Assembly: GCA_963755635.1 (NCBI GenBank)
Contig: CAVWKS010000025.1
Location: 14,859-78,858, forward strand
Reading direction: 5' to 3'
DNA length: 64,000 bases
Source: AC-32 sp963755635
Lineage (GTDB): Bacteria; Actinomycetota; Thermoleophilia; Gaiellales; Gaiellaceae
In this document: piece by piece, positions 51,879 through 60,278 of the stretch
How the letters are laid out: every line of letters starts with the position of its first letter
How positions within the stretch are numbered: the first letter of the stretch is position 1
Translations under genes and position numbers: made by a program
The notes under the pieces: model-generated
What the model was told of the DNA's origin: nothing
The model's input: only the letters and a program-made list of their open reading frames with translations
Databases searched by the model: none

Positions 51879-51911
51879 CGGACACGTCCGGGGTCAGACC
51901 CCGGCCATGGC
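51879..51911 (+). repeat. 33-bp interspersed hairpin repeat, copy 2
   Basis: The element begins at the base after the SDR stop codon. Its arms are GTCCGGGGTC (51886-51895) and GACCCCGGCC (51897-51906) around one A, with one arm mismatch. It matches copy 1 (37877-37909) at 31 of 33 positions, in the same orientation relative to the upstream gene. Confidence 0.75.
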
Positions 51912-52136
51912 CGTTCGGGCCGGTCCGTACATCAGGCGGGACCGCCGCCCGGCCCCGCCTGAGTCTCCCGTGAGAGAGCCGCAGTTACATCCGGTAAGGC
52001 CCCGCCGCACAGGGCCCCGAACCGTTTCGACTGAGCTGCCCCGCCGCATCGGGCGCTCCGTCGTATGCAGGCTGAGTATCGCCGCACAAGGGTCGGTTGA
52101 TCTATCCCTCGTTCACGGTTGACTGCCGCGCTTCAC
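51912..52136. other. Non-coding leader/intergenic region upstream of the methionine-synthesis fusion gene
   Basis: No credible coding frame is seen. It contains an inverted repeat (AGGCGGG at 51934-51940 with CCCGCCT at 51954-51960) that could extend the upstream terminator, and a repeated GGTTGA (52095 and 52117). I looked for a SAM or cobalamin riboswitch and saw no match; a TAGAGT -10 at 52137-52142 places transcription start next to the start codon, which would exclude a long leader from that promoter. Confidence 0.45.
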
Positions 52137-52142
52137 TAGAGT
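52137..52142 (+). promoter_or_regulatory. -10 hexamer of leaderless promoter (methyltransferase/MTHFR fusion)
   Basis: TAGAGT is followed by seven bases and ATG 52150. A TTGACT lies at 52119-52124, only 12 bases upstream, too close for a standard -35. Confidence 0.45.
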
Positions 52143-52149
52143 CGGGAAC

Positions 52150-53952
52150 ATGGCCAGCCGCTTCGAAGAACGGCTCGAAAACGGGCCCGTGATCGTCGCC
52201 GACGGGGGCATGGGGGCACTTGTCACAAGCGCCGTCCCGCGGCTCCGCTGTCCGGAAGAGGCCAACCTGCGCGCGCCGGACGCCGTCGTCTCGCTCCACG
52301 TGAGCTTCATCAACGCCGGCGCCGAGCTGATCGAGACGAACAGCTTCGGCGCCAACCGGCGCAAGCTGGCACAGCATTTCCTCGAGGACGAGCTCGAGAA
52401 GATCAACTCGACCGCGGTCAAGCTGGCGCGGCAGGCACGGGAAACGGTCGGCCGGGACGTGTTCATCGGCGGCTCGATCGGCCCCCTGGGCGAGCCGGCC
52501 ACGTCGCAGGTGCGCCACGAGCTCTTCGCCGAGCAGGCATCGCTGCTCGAGGGCCGCGGCGCCGACCTGTTCATGGTCGAGACGTTCTACGACCTCGAGG
52601 AGCTCGTCGACGCGGTCGAGGGAATCCGCGAGGTCTCGTCGCTCCCGATCGTCGCCCTGCTCACGTTCGACGAAGGGTCCGTCACGCTCGCGGGTGTCGG
52701 CGCGAAGGAGGCTGCCACCCGCCTCGCCGAGCTCGACGTCGCCGCCGTCGGCGCGAATCACGGCGCCGGGCTGCTTGCCGCGCTGGCGGCGCTCGAGGAG
52801 ATGGATTCGGGCAGCCCCCTCGCCGCGTTGCCGAACATCGGGCTCGCGAGCCTCTCCGGCGGCCGCGTGATCTACCCCCACGCCTCGCCCGACTACTTCG
52901 CCGAGTTCGCCGCGCACGCGCGAGAGCTCGGCGCCAAGATCATCGGCGGCTGCTGCGGCACGACCCCGGTCGAGATCGCGGCGATTCGCTCGGCCGTCGA
53001 AGAGGCACGCAAGCCGCGCGCAAAGCTCGACTTCGAGGAGCGGGAGCTGGTCGTCGCCCTGGGCGAGGAGCAGCGCGAGACGGGCCTCGCGCAGGCGCTG
53101 CGCGCGAACGAATGGGTCGTCACGGTCCAGCTCGACCCGCCGCTCGGCGGCAGCAGCACGGGCCTGATCGAGCTCTCGCAGGCGCTCCACGATTCCGGGC
53201 ACGTCGGTTTCGTCGACATCAACGACAACGCGACCGCGCGGGCCGGCATGAGCGCCCTGATGGTCTCGGCCGCGATCGAGCGCCAGGCCGGCATCGAGAC
53301 GATTCCTCACCTCACCACGCGCGACTCCTCGGTGATGGGCCTGGAGTCGATGCTGCTCGGCGCACACGCCGAAGGAGTCCGCAACATCCTGGCCGTCACG
53401 GGCGACCCGCCCGAGGTCGGCGACTACCCGGGCGCGCGGGGCGTCTACGAGATCGACTCGATCGGGCTGACGCAGCTGATGACGAGCCTGAACCGCGGCG
53501 AGGACTTCAACGGCCGGCCGATCGATGCCCCGACCTCCTTCTTCCCGGGCGTCGCCGTGAATCCCACCCCGGACGACATCGAGGTCGAGCTCGAGCGCTT
53601 CCGGCAGAAGGTCGACGCCGGCGCGAAGTTCGCGATCACGCAGATCGTCTTCGACATCGAGCTCTACGACCGCTTCCTCGACCGGCTGGGCGGCGAGTGG
53701 CCGATTCCCGTGCTGCTCGAGATCTTCCCGCTCACGAGCTACCGGCTCGCGCTACGCCTCCACAACGAGGTGCCCGGAATCTTCGTGCCGGAGTCGCTCC
53801 AGCAGACGCTCGCCGAGGCGGGCTCGGACGCTGCCGCCCGGGGCTTCGAGCACGCACGGACGCTGCTGGAGCAGGCGCGAGGGCGGGCGGCAGGCGTCTG
53901 CCTGGTGGCGCCGTTCCGCCGGCCGCTCGACGTCGTCGACCTGCTCGTCTAG
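52150..53952 (+). CDS. Bifunctional homocysteine S-methyltransferase/5,10-methylenetetrahydrofolate reductase
   Basis: The 600-residue protein joins a MetH-type homocysteine methyltransferase domain (residues 1-300: VIVADGGMGALV, ELIETNSFGANR, GGSIGPLG, GGCCGTTP) to an MTHFR domain (310-600: TVQLDPP, HLTTRDSSVMGLESML, NILAVTGDPPEVGDYPG, KFAITQIVFD), as in B. subtilis YitJ. The zinc pair CysCys of GGCCGTTP is present, but the first zinc ligand, Cys in the usual GxNC motif, reads His here (GANHGAG, near residue 205). It would link folate reduction to methionine synthesis. The end overlaps the convergent protease by 4 bases. Confidence 0.9.
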   Translation: MASRFEERLENGPVIVADGGMGALVTSAVPRLRCPEEANLRAPDAVVSLHVSFINAGAELIETNSFGANRRKLAQHFLEDELEKINSTAVKLARQARETVGRDVFIGGSIGPLGEPATSQVRHELFAEQASLLEGRGADLFMVETFYDLEELVDAVEGIREVSSLPIVALLTFDEGSVTLAGVGAKEAATRLAELDVAAVGANHGAGLLAALAALEEMDSGSPLAALPNIGLASLSGGRVIYPHASPDYFAEFAAHARELGAKIIGGCCGTTPVEIAAIRSAVEEARKPRAKLDFEERELVVALGEEQRETGLAQALRANEWVVTVQLDPPLGGSSTGLIELSQALHDSGHVGFVDINDNATARAGMSALMVSAAIERQAGIETIPHLTTRDSSVMGLESMLLGAHAEGVRNILAVTGDPPEVGDYPGARGVYEIDSIGLTQLMTSLNRGEDFNGRPIDAPTSFFPGVAVNPTPDDIEVELERFRQKVDAGAKFAITQIVFDIELYDRFLDRLGGEWPIPVLLEIFPLTSYRLALRLHNEVPGIFVPESLQQTLAEAGSDAAARGFEHARTLLEQARGRAAGVCLVAPFRRPLDVVDLLV

Positions 53953-55080
53953 CCGGCGCAGCGGCCCGTCGAGACCGGGCCGTTCGCGGCGGCGAGATCG
54001 CGCCGCACGACCGACGCCGGAATGCCGTAGCCGCCTGAGCCGTTCACGCGCGCCGCGAAGACCGTGGCCCGGACGGCTCCGGTGGCGTCCAGGGCGGGCC
54101 CCCCGGAGTTCCCGTGCCGCACCTCGCCGCTCAGGCTCGTCACCGTCCGGGTGACGGGCCCCTCGCCGTACGCGTTCTGGCTGAACACCGTTCGGGTGGT
54201 GCCGATCCGGCCGGGAACCGCGTCGAACGGGCCGTCCTGCGGGTAGCCGGCGACCGCGACGGCGGTGCCGAAGACCGGCTCTGCGAGCGGGAGCGGCCTG
54301 GCCGAGAGGCCGGGAACCCGCAGGACGGCGACGTCGTTCCGCGCGTCGAAGGCGACAGCCTGCGCGGTCAGCGTCTGGCCGTAGAGCGTGGTCACCGCCG
54401 TAGTCGTGCTCGCCCGCGACGACGTGCGCCGCCGTCACGACCAGCTCGGGCCGCGCGACCCAACCCGAGCCTTCGATGCCGAGCCCGCAGGCGGTGCCGA
54501 GCACGCGCACGACGCTGGACGCGGCGTTGCGCACGCCCGGCCGGCTCAGGACGCTCGGGTCGGGCGGCTCCGTCGGCACGGGCGGCCCCGCAAGCGCCGG
54601 GAACGGGTCGATCCGCGCGAGCGCGTGCAAGACGGTCCGCGGCGGCACGATCGAGTCCAGCCGCCGCAGCAGCAGCGAACGCTGCGCCGACTGCCGCAGG
54701 AGCGTCTGGCCCGGGAGCTGAAGCGCCATCACCCCGAGCACCCAGACGGCGACGAGCCCGATCAAGGCCCCGGCGAACACGCCCGCGACCGAGTCGGCCT
54801 CTCGCAGGTACCGCCGCTCGCGCCGCCGCACGGCCGCGCCGAGCGAGCTCCCGGCCAGCTCGAACGCGACCGCCAGCGCCACGGCGCCCGCGAGCGCGAT
54901 CGCCGGCGCGTAGGGCGAGCTCGAGCCGCCCGAGAGCAGCAGCGGCGCGAGCCGCCCGCCGAGCACCGCGCCGAGCGCCAGGCCCACCAGCGAGAGGCCG
55001 CTCCAGACGAGCCCCTGCGCCGCCCCGCCGAGCGCCGCCACCAACACGATCCCGAGCGCGAGCCAGTCGACGAGCGTCAT
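53949..55080 (-). pseudogene. MarP-like membrane serine protease (CvpA + trypsin-like), one +1 frameshift
   Basis: From ATG 55080 the first frame has four helices of a CvpA-like domain (residues 1-125), a linker, then GSGWVARPELVVTAAHVVAGEHD with the catalytic His. Near 54385-54400 the sense moves to the next frame: VTTLYGQTLTAQAVAFDARNDVAVLRV (catalytic Asp), HGNSGGPALD (catalytic Ser) to the end. Deleting one base (for example the T in GACTACG on the minus strand) gives 376 residues, close to mycobacterial MarP (about 397), which aids acid resistance. It is either an assembly error or a recent mutation. Confidence 0.82.
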
Positions 55081-55085
55081 TGCTC

Positions 55086-55092
55086 TAGGCTA
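55086..55092. promoter_or_regulatory. Overlapping divergent -10 hexamers
   Basis: CTAGGCTAG holds TAGGCT on the plus strand (55086-55091, seven bases before GTG 55099) and TAGCCT on the minus strand (55092-55087, six bases before ATG 55080). Only 18 bases separate the two start codons, so both genes can only be expressed from leaderless promoters that compete for the same DNA. Confidence 0.6.
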
Positions 55093-55098
55093 GACAGC

Positions 55099-55527
55099 GT
55101 GGACGGGCAGGAGCTGCAGGCGTTCATCGACCGCTACAACGCAGCCTGGAACGACCACGACGTCGAGGCGATCGTCTCCATGCACACCGAGGACTCGGTC
55201 TTCGAGAACCACGTCACCGGCGACGTCAACGTCGGCCGCGAGCAGATAGGCCGGGCGATCGCGGGCATCTTCGCCGTCTTCCCGGACCTGTCTTTCGAGA
55301 CACGCCGCTCGTACATCCGCGACGACCTCGTCGTCCAGGAGTGGACGGCGCGCGGCACGCACGAGGGGACGATGACGCGGGCCGGCATCGAGCTCCCGCC
55401 CACCGGCCGCAAGGTCGACTACAAGGGCATGGACGTGATCCCGATCCGCGACGGCCTCGTCGCGCGCAAGGACGTCTACTCGGACTCGATCACCCTGCTC
55501 CGCCAGCTCGGTCTGACCTCGATCTGA
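55099..55527 (+). CDS. SnoaL-like ester cyclase / NTF2-fold protein
   Basis: The 142-residue protein has the SnoaL/NTF2 pattern: FIDRYNAAWNDHDVEAIVSMHTEDSVFEN, FPDLSFETRRSYIRDDLVVQEWTARGTH and GRKVDYKGMDVIPIRDGLVARKDVY. Most members of this broad family lack an assigned substrate. The 3' end overlaps the convergent ABC1 kinase gene by 38 bases. Confidence 0.85.
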   Translation: MDGQELQAFIDRYNAAWNDHDVEAIVSMHTEDSVFENHVTGDVNVGREQIGRAIAGIFAVFPDLSFETRRSYIRDDLVVQEWTARGTHEGTMTRAGIELPPTGRKVDYKGMDVIPIRDGLVARKDVYSDSITLLRQLGLTSI

Positions 55528-57094
55528 CGAGGTCCCAGACCAGGCCGAACGTGAGGGCGCCGCCGACGGCGCCGAACGTCGCCGGCACCCAGGCGGCGAC
55601 GTGGCTCGACGCGGCGGTCAGGCCGGCGGCGACGAAGGCCGTGCCGCCCGCGAACGCGAGCGCGAGCCGGCGGGACGCCGCGCGGATCGTCGCCTCCACC
55701 GAGACGCTGCGGAACTCGACCTGAAAGCGCGGCCCGGGCCGAGCGCCGACCATCTGCTCGAAGGCCTCGATCAGCCGGCGGGCGCGGACGCCGAGCTTCT
55801 GCGCCTCGTAGAAGAGCTGCTTGGGGTCGGCGGTGGAGCGCACGCGGCCGGCGAGCATGCGCACCATCAGCGGCGCGAGCGGCCCCAGCGGGTCGAGCTC
55901 GGGGTCGAGCTCCGCGACCGCGAGCTGAACCTGCGCGAGCGCCTTCCCCGTGAGCGCGAGCGCGGCGGGCATCCGCAGCCCGTGGCGCGAGCACGTCGTC
56001 ACGATCGCCTGCAGGAGCGGGCCAATCTCGAGCTCACGCAGCGACGCGTGGCGGAAGTGGCCGATCAGCTGGTCGAGGTCGCGCTCGAGCGCAGCCATGT
56101 CGAGGTCCGGTGGGGGCGAGCTGTCGGAAAGCGAGACGACGATCTCGGCGAGGAACGAGGCGTCCTCGCGCCAGAACGCGAGCAGGAGCAGCAGCACGAG
56201 CTCGCGGACGCGCGGCTCGACCTCGCCGACCATGCCGAAGTCGAGGAAGTAGATCCGGCCGTTCCACCAGAGCAGGTTCCCCGGGTGCGGATCGGCGTGG
56301 AAGAAGCCGTCCTGGAGGATCTGGCGGTAGTACGACTCGAGCAGCTGGCCCGCGGCCTCCTTGCTCTCCGCGCCCGGAGGCGCCTCGCGCAGGGGCACGC
56401 CCTGGATCTCCTCGAGCACGAGCAGCCGCTCCGTCGAGAACTGGTGGTACACGGCCGGTGCGCCGAGGCGCGCGAACGGCTCGAGCTCGGCGCGCAGCCG
56501 GTCGATGCTCGCCGCCTCCTGGCGGAAGTCGAGCTCGCGCCGCAGCGACTCGCTCAGGTGCTCGACGACGGTCGGGATGTCGGCGACGCGGTTCAGCGTC
56601 ACCAGGCTCGCGACCTTCTCCGCGAAGAGCTCGAGCAGGCGAAGGTCGCGGAGGATGTCGTCGCGGGCGGTCGGGCGCTGCACCTTGACGACGACGCGCT
56701 CGCCGGTCTCGAGCGTCGCGCGGTGGACCTGCCCGATCGTGCCTGCCGCCAGCGGCTGCGGATCGATCGTCTCGAAGACGTCCTCCCACGGCACGCCGAG
56801 CTCGGCCTCCATCACGCTCACGACCTCCGCCTCGCTCAGCGGCGCCACGTCGTCCTGGAGCTTCGAGAGCTCGTCGACGACCTCAGGCGGGAGCATGTCC
56901 GGCCGCGTCGAGAGGATCTGGCCCAGCTTCGCGAAGCTCGGCCCGAGCTCCTCGAGCGCGAGGCGCAGGTTGCGCGCGCGTGTGGCCATCGAGCCGTTGC
57001 GGCCCCGCTCGACGCGGTCGCGAAGGCCGTGACGGCCCAGCACGAACGCGATCCGGCCCGCCCGGCCGGTCAGCCCGCGCGTGCGCTCGGTCAC
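55490..57094 (-). CDS. ABC1/UbiB family protein kinase-like
   Basis: The 534-residue protein has the UbiB signatures: SFAKLGQILSTRPDMLP (KxGQ), PLAAGTIGQVHRATL (A-rich loop), VVVKVQRP (Lys), DGFFHADPHPGNLLW and FLDFGMVGEV (DFG), with two C-terminal helices (residues 485-525). UbiB proteins are ATP-dependent regulators of quinone or isoprenoid lipid metabolism. GTG 57094 overlaps the universal stress protein stop (GTGA). Confidence 0.9.
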   Translation of the reverse strand: MTERTRGLTGRAGRIAFVLGRHGLRDRVERGRNGSMATRARNLRLALEELGPSFAKLGQILSTRPDMLPPEVVDELSKLQDDVAPLSEAEVVSVMEAELGVPWEDVFETIDPQPLAAGTIGQVHRATLETGERVVVKVQRPTARDDILRDLRLLELFAEKVASLVTLNRVADIPTVVEHLSESLRRELDFRQEAASIDRLRAELEPFARLGAPAVYHQFSTERLLVLEEIQGVPLREAPPGAESKEAAGQLLESYYRQILQDGFFHADPHPGNLLWWNGRIYFLDFGMVGEVEPRVRELVLLLLLAFWREDASFLAEIVVSLSDSSPPPDLDMAALERDLDQLIGHFRHASLRELEIGPLLQAIVTTCSRHGLRMPAALALTGKALAQVQLAVAELDPELDPLGPLAPLMVRMLAGRVRSTADPKQLFYEAQKLGVRARRLIEAFEQMVGARPGPRFQVEFRSVSVEATIRAASRRLALAFAGGTAFVAAGLTAASSHVAAWVPATFGAVGGALTFGLVWDLVRSRSDRAGGAG

Positions 57095-57519
57095 TTCTTC
57101 CTCCCGCTCGTGTCGACGATCACAACGGTGCACGGAGCGTTGTGAGAGACGCGGTTCGGGACGTTGCCGAGCAGGAACTCCTTGCGCCCCTGCATGCCCG
57201 CGCTGCCGAGGACGAGCACGTCGGCCTTCTCCTCCTGCGCTGTTTGGACGATCACTGCCGCCGGCTCCTCGCCCGTCGCGACGCGGGTTCTCGCCTGCGG
57301 CCCGGCTACCCGCTCCGCGAACCGCGCGAGCTCATCCTCCGCGACGGGCGGCTTCTCGGCGACGACCTGGAGCACGAGCAGCTCCGCCTCGTAGCGCTCC
57401 GCCATCTCCGCCGCCCACTCGACAGCGCGCTCGCTGGTCGGCGAGAGGTCGGTCCCGACGAGGACTCGAGTGACACGCTTCCCGCTGTCTTTCCGCCGAA
57501 AAGGCATGGCGCGCATCAT
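57091..57519 (-). CDS. Universal stress protein (UspA family)
   Basis: The 142-residue protein has TRVLVGTDLSPTSERAVEWAAEMAERYEAELLVLQVV, and the ATP-binding tail VLGSAGMQGRKEFLLGNVPNRVSHNAPCTVVIV (G-x2-G-x9-G-S/N). ATG 57507 (MPFRRK) is a possible later start. It heads a two-gene operon with the ABC1 kinase and diverges from tRNA-Asp. Confidence 0.92.
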   Translation of the reverse strand: MMRAMPFRRKDSGKRVTRVLVGTDLSPTSERAVEWAAEMAERYEAELLVLQVVAEKPPVAEDELARFAERVAGPQARTRVATGEEPAAVIVQTAQEEKADVLVLGSAGMQGRKEFLLGNVPNRVSHNAPCTVVIVDTSGRKK

Positions 57520-57572
57520 CCTGCATGAGCAGCGAAGACGCAGCCTGCGCTCGGCTACACTGCCCCTTCCCC

Positions 57573-57646
<74 letters not shown>

Positions 57647-57806
57647 TAAAGCCCTGCAAAAGCGCCCTTGGTGACGGACACGGATCTATCGTGCCCCACC
57701 GCTCGGGCAGACAAGGGTTGCAAACGTCTCCGTCGGACAGCAGCGGCACCGGCTTGGCTGTGCAGTGCGGCGCCTCCGTCGTTCCGCAGGGGCCGTGGAC
57801 CGAATG

Positions 57807-57912
57807 TCACAAAGCCGGGCGGGTGCCCTTTAACGGATGGCCGTAACGGCGCCGCACAAAGGACTCCGCCGTTGTGTATCCGAGTCGCTCGGCGATCGAC
57901 TTGATGGTGACG
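57807..57912 (-). pseudogene. AraC-type helix-turn-helix remnant
   Basis: The last 34 residues before the stop read TIKSIAERLGYTTAESFVRR, then RYGHPLKG, resembling the second HTH of AraC regulators (IAxxLGYxxxSxFxRxFRxxxGxxP) but lacking a few residues in the middle. No upstream AraC sequence remains in frame. It lies between tRNA-Asp and the flippase remnant. The 160 bases from the tRNA to here show nothing else recognisable. Confidence 0.35.
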
Positions 57913-57998
57913 GCCAGCCGGCACCTGCGTGATTCGCGGCCGCGATCATCAACGAGGCGACTGGGCTCGATCCAGGTCGGGGCACGCACGCGCTCGAC

Positions 57999-59384
57999 TC
58001 AGAGATCGAGCCCGAGCGCGAGGATCGCGAGCGAGGTCGCGACGCACGCGACGACGAGCGAAGCGTCACGAAGGGCCGGAAAGAAGAAGAGCCCCACGAC
58101 GGAAGTCGCAGCCGTCCCCGCGAGCAACGCCGTCGTGGCGCCTGCCGCCCCGAGCGTGGGTATCAATGCCACCGCCGCGATACCAAAGACGAGAGCGCCA
58201 ACGGCGGTCGCCCACACTCGAGCTTCAGGGCGCAACTGGATGACGGACGCGGCCCCAGTCGAACCCGTCAGCGCGGACAGGGGAGCCACGGCGATGCCCA
58301 ATGCGATCGCGGTCTTGGCTCCGGCGAACTCGGCCCGACGAACCGCGTGAGTCCTCGCCCATTCACGACTGCGCCGAGCAGCGCGACCTGTCCGAGCGTC
58401 GCGAGCGTCACCCAGGCGAAGTGGCGCAACGCCGCATCGGCGCTCTCAGAAGCTTCTCTGGCGAGCTGCGAAAGGCGCGGCAGCGAAACTAGATAGATCT
58501 GCAACCCTACTTAGACGAGAGCGACCGCGACCCCGACGGCCAATGCCGCATAGCCCGTCTCGACTCGCGAACCGGCGAGCAGGGCGACGATGACGACTCC
58601 CGCGATGTGTCGTCAAGGTGAGGAGTCCGCCGAGCCACTGGAGTCGGACGAAACGCGAGGCACGATGGGGAACCTCGCCTCGAGCGGCCAGAGATCGCAC
58701 TGCCGGGATGACGATAGCGGCGCCGACGACACAAGCCGCTCCGGACGACAGTACGATCGCGGTCAGAGCACCGTCGATACCGTAACGCGGTAGAGCGTGA
58801 TCGTGGCAACGACGAGCACTACGTTCTGGATGGGGAAGCGGGAGCTCCACCACACCGTCTTGTCGAGCGCTACGACCAGCTGAAACGCAAGCGTCGCGCC
58901 CACATCGAGCGCAATCGCCAGGACGACGAGTAGTGTCGCCTCAAGTCTAAAGCGGCGAGGATCCGCCAGCACCAGGACTGCTGAAGCGACCGCGATCGAG
59001 ACCGCCCAGAGCCCGCGCCAGCGCACCGCTCGCGCGGTGAGGACACGTAGCACGGCGGCCCTCTCGTCGGAAGAAGGCGCCTGTGATCAGTCCAATCAGG
59101 CCGGGTCCGCCGAGCGAGGATGCGGTCACTCCGATCGCGACGAGAGCCAGCGCGAGTCCGTACGTTCCGTAGTCCGAGGTACCGAGCGTGCGTGGAACGA
59201 CAGTCACCAGGAAGCCGAGGGTCGCCGCTTCGGCGGCCTTACCGACGAGCAAGACGAGGACCGGACGTCGCAGCGATCGTCCGTGAGCGGGTGGAGCGAC
59301 CTCGGCGACGCTGTCACCCACTTGCGGCGGACTCCCGGGTTCGCGCCACTCGGATCGCGCCTTGCGGAGCTCGTACGCGAGCAT
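57999..59384 (-). pseudogene. Polysaccharide/lipid flippase (Wzx/MATE-like), multiply frameshifted
   Basis: From ATG 59384 the first frame encodes MLAYELRKARSEW..., then a flippase N terminus (VGKAAEAATLGFLVTVVPRTLG, TSDYGTYGLALALVAIGV, GLIGLITGAFFRREG). The sense then shifts repeatedly: near 59055 (LRVLTARAVRWRGLWAVSI...), near 58795 (YGIDGALTAIVLSSGAACVV), near 58605 (AGVVIVALLAGSRVETGYA, followed by an in-frame TAA), near 58490 (QIYLVSLPRLSQLAREASES) and near 58300 (ALVFGIAAVALIPTLG). At least five lesions in 1.4 kb include both insertions and deletions. It was probably an exporter for the neighbouring NRPS product or a glycolipid. Confidence 0.7.
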
Positions 59385-59478
59385 GTTCGCTGCCGATCCC
59401 TCCCTTGGGCCGGGACGCGTGAGTCTGGCACCGACTACGTCCCGCTGGCGTTTGTCCAGTGGAATGCAGATGTGAGCG

Positions 59479-60167
59479 TCACCACCCCTCCTTCCCGTCC
59501 GCCTCGCTCGAACGGCTCTCCCGACCACGCTCGAACAGGAAGAACGACACCGAGCTGAGCCTCCCGGCGTAGACGAGGGACGCCACATGGTCGTTGTCCG
59601 GACGAAAGTGCAGGCGGTGTCCCTGCTGCCGAACAGCGCGTCCGCAGACGACGGACTCAGGTCGCCGAGCCCCGGCCGTCGAGCTTCGCGCAGGCCTCGA
59701 GCCGGTCGACAGCCGCAACCACTCCTCCGAGCACCGTTCTCGAGGAGTCGTCCGGATCCGGTCGACGCGCTCCCGAGGAAGGTAGGCGTCGGCGATCTCC
59801 TCGATGTGAGCCGCGGCGGACAGCGGCTCGACGTCAATGCCGATCGAACGGCCACCCGTCACCACGAAGAGGTCAGCTCACGCGCATGGCTCGTACTGAA
59901 CGTCAGCATGCGTGGGTGATCGAGCGTGAGCGCTCCAGCGGATTGCGGTGAAATCGAAGCGGGCGGACGAGTCGTGCACGTATCCGGCGAGGACGCTCCT
60001 TCGCCAGGTCGCGCATAGGGCTCGCCTTCGCCGTGGTGCAGGCACTCGTGCAACCCGTTCGCGCTCGTCCGCTGACGATGTCGCGTCCGCGCAGCGGCGA
60101 CCTCATCGTCGATGCCGGCGTCCAGGAGCCAAACGTGATCTTCGTCGGGCCCGAGCGATGCTTTCAC
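59479..60167 (-). pseudogene. Sfp-type 4'-phosphopantetheinyl transferase, multiply frameshifted
   Basis: The start (GTG 60167) reads MKASLGPDEDHVWLLDAGID. Later fragments in different frames give LTFSTSHARELTSS (the FNLSHS-like motif), GRSIGIDVEPLS (GxDVE, magnesium-binding), CSEEWLRL joined to RLEACAKLDGRGL (the WxxKEAxxK-like motif), GDLSPSSADALFGS, and NDHVASLVYAG. At least three lesions separate them, including a probable lost C in the GGGGC run near 59670. An intact enzyme would activate carrier domains of the adjacent NRPS. Confidence 0.72.
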
Positions 60168-60278
60168 CGGATCCCAAACCAGCCGGGCTCGGTGAGCAGG
60201 TGCGTCGCGGAACGACGCGAAGATCAGCCTTCGTCGCCATACCCGTCGATGGCGCTCGGGACGCTGTCAGCGCCTCAT

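Noticed and set aside
51912..52149. Possible SAM or cobalamin riboswitch upstream of the methyltransferase/MTHFR fusion
   Set aside because: No conserved core resembling SAM-I, SAM-IV or cobalamin aptamers was found, and a leaderless -10 lies next to the start codon.
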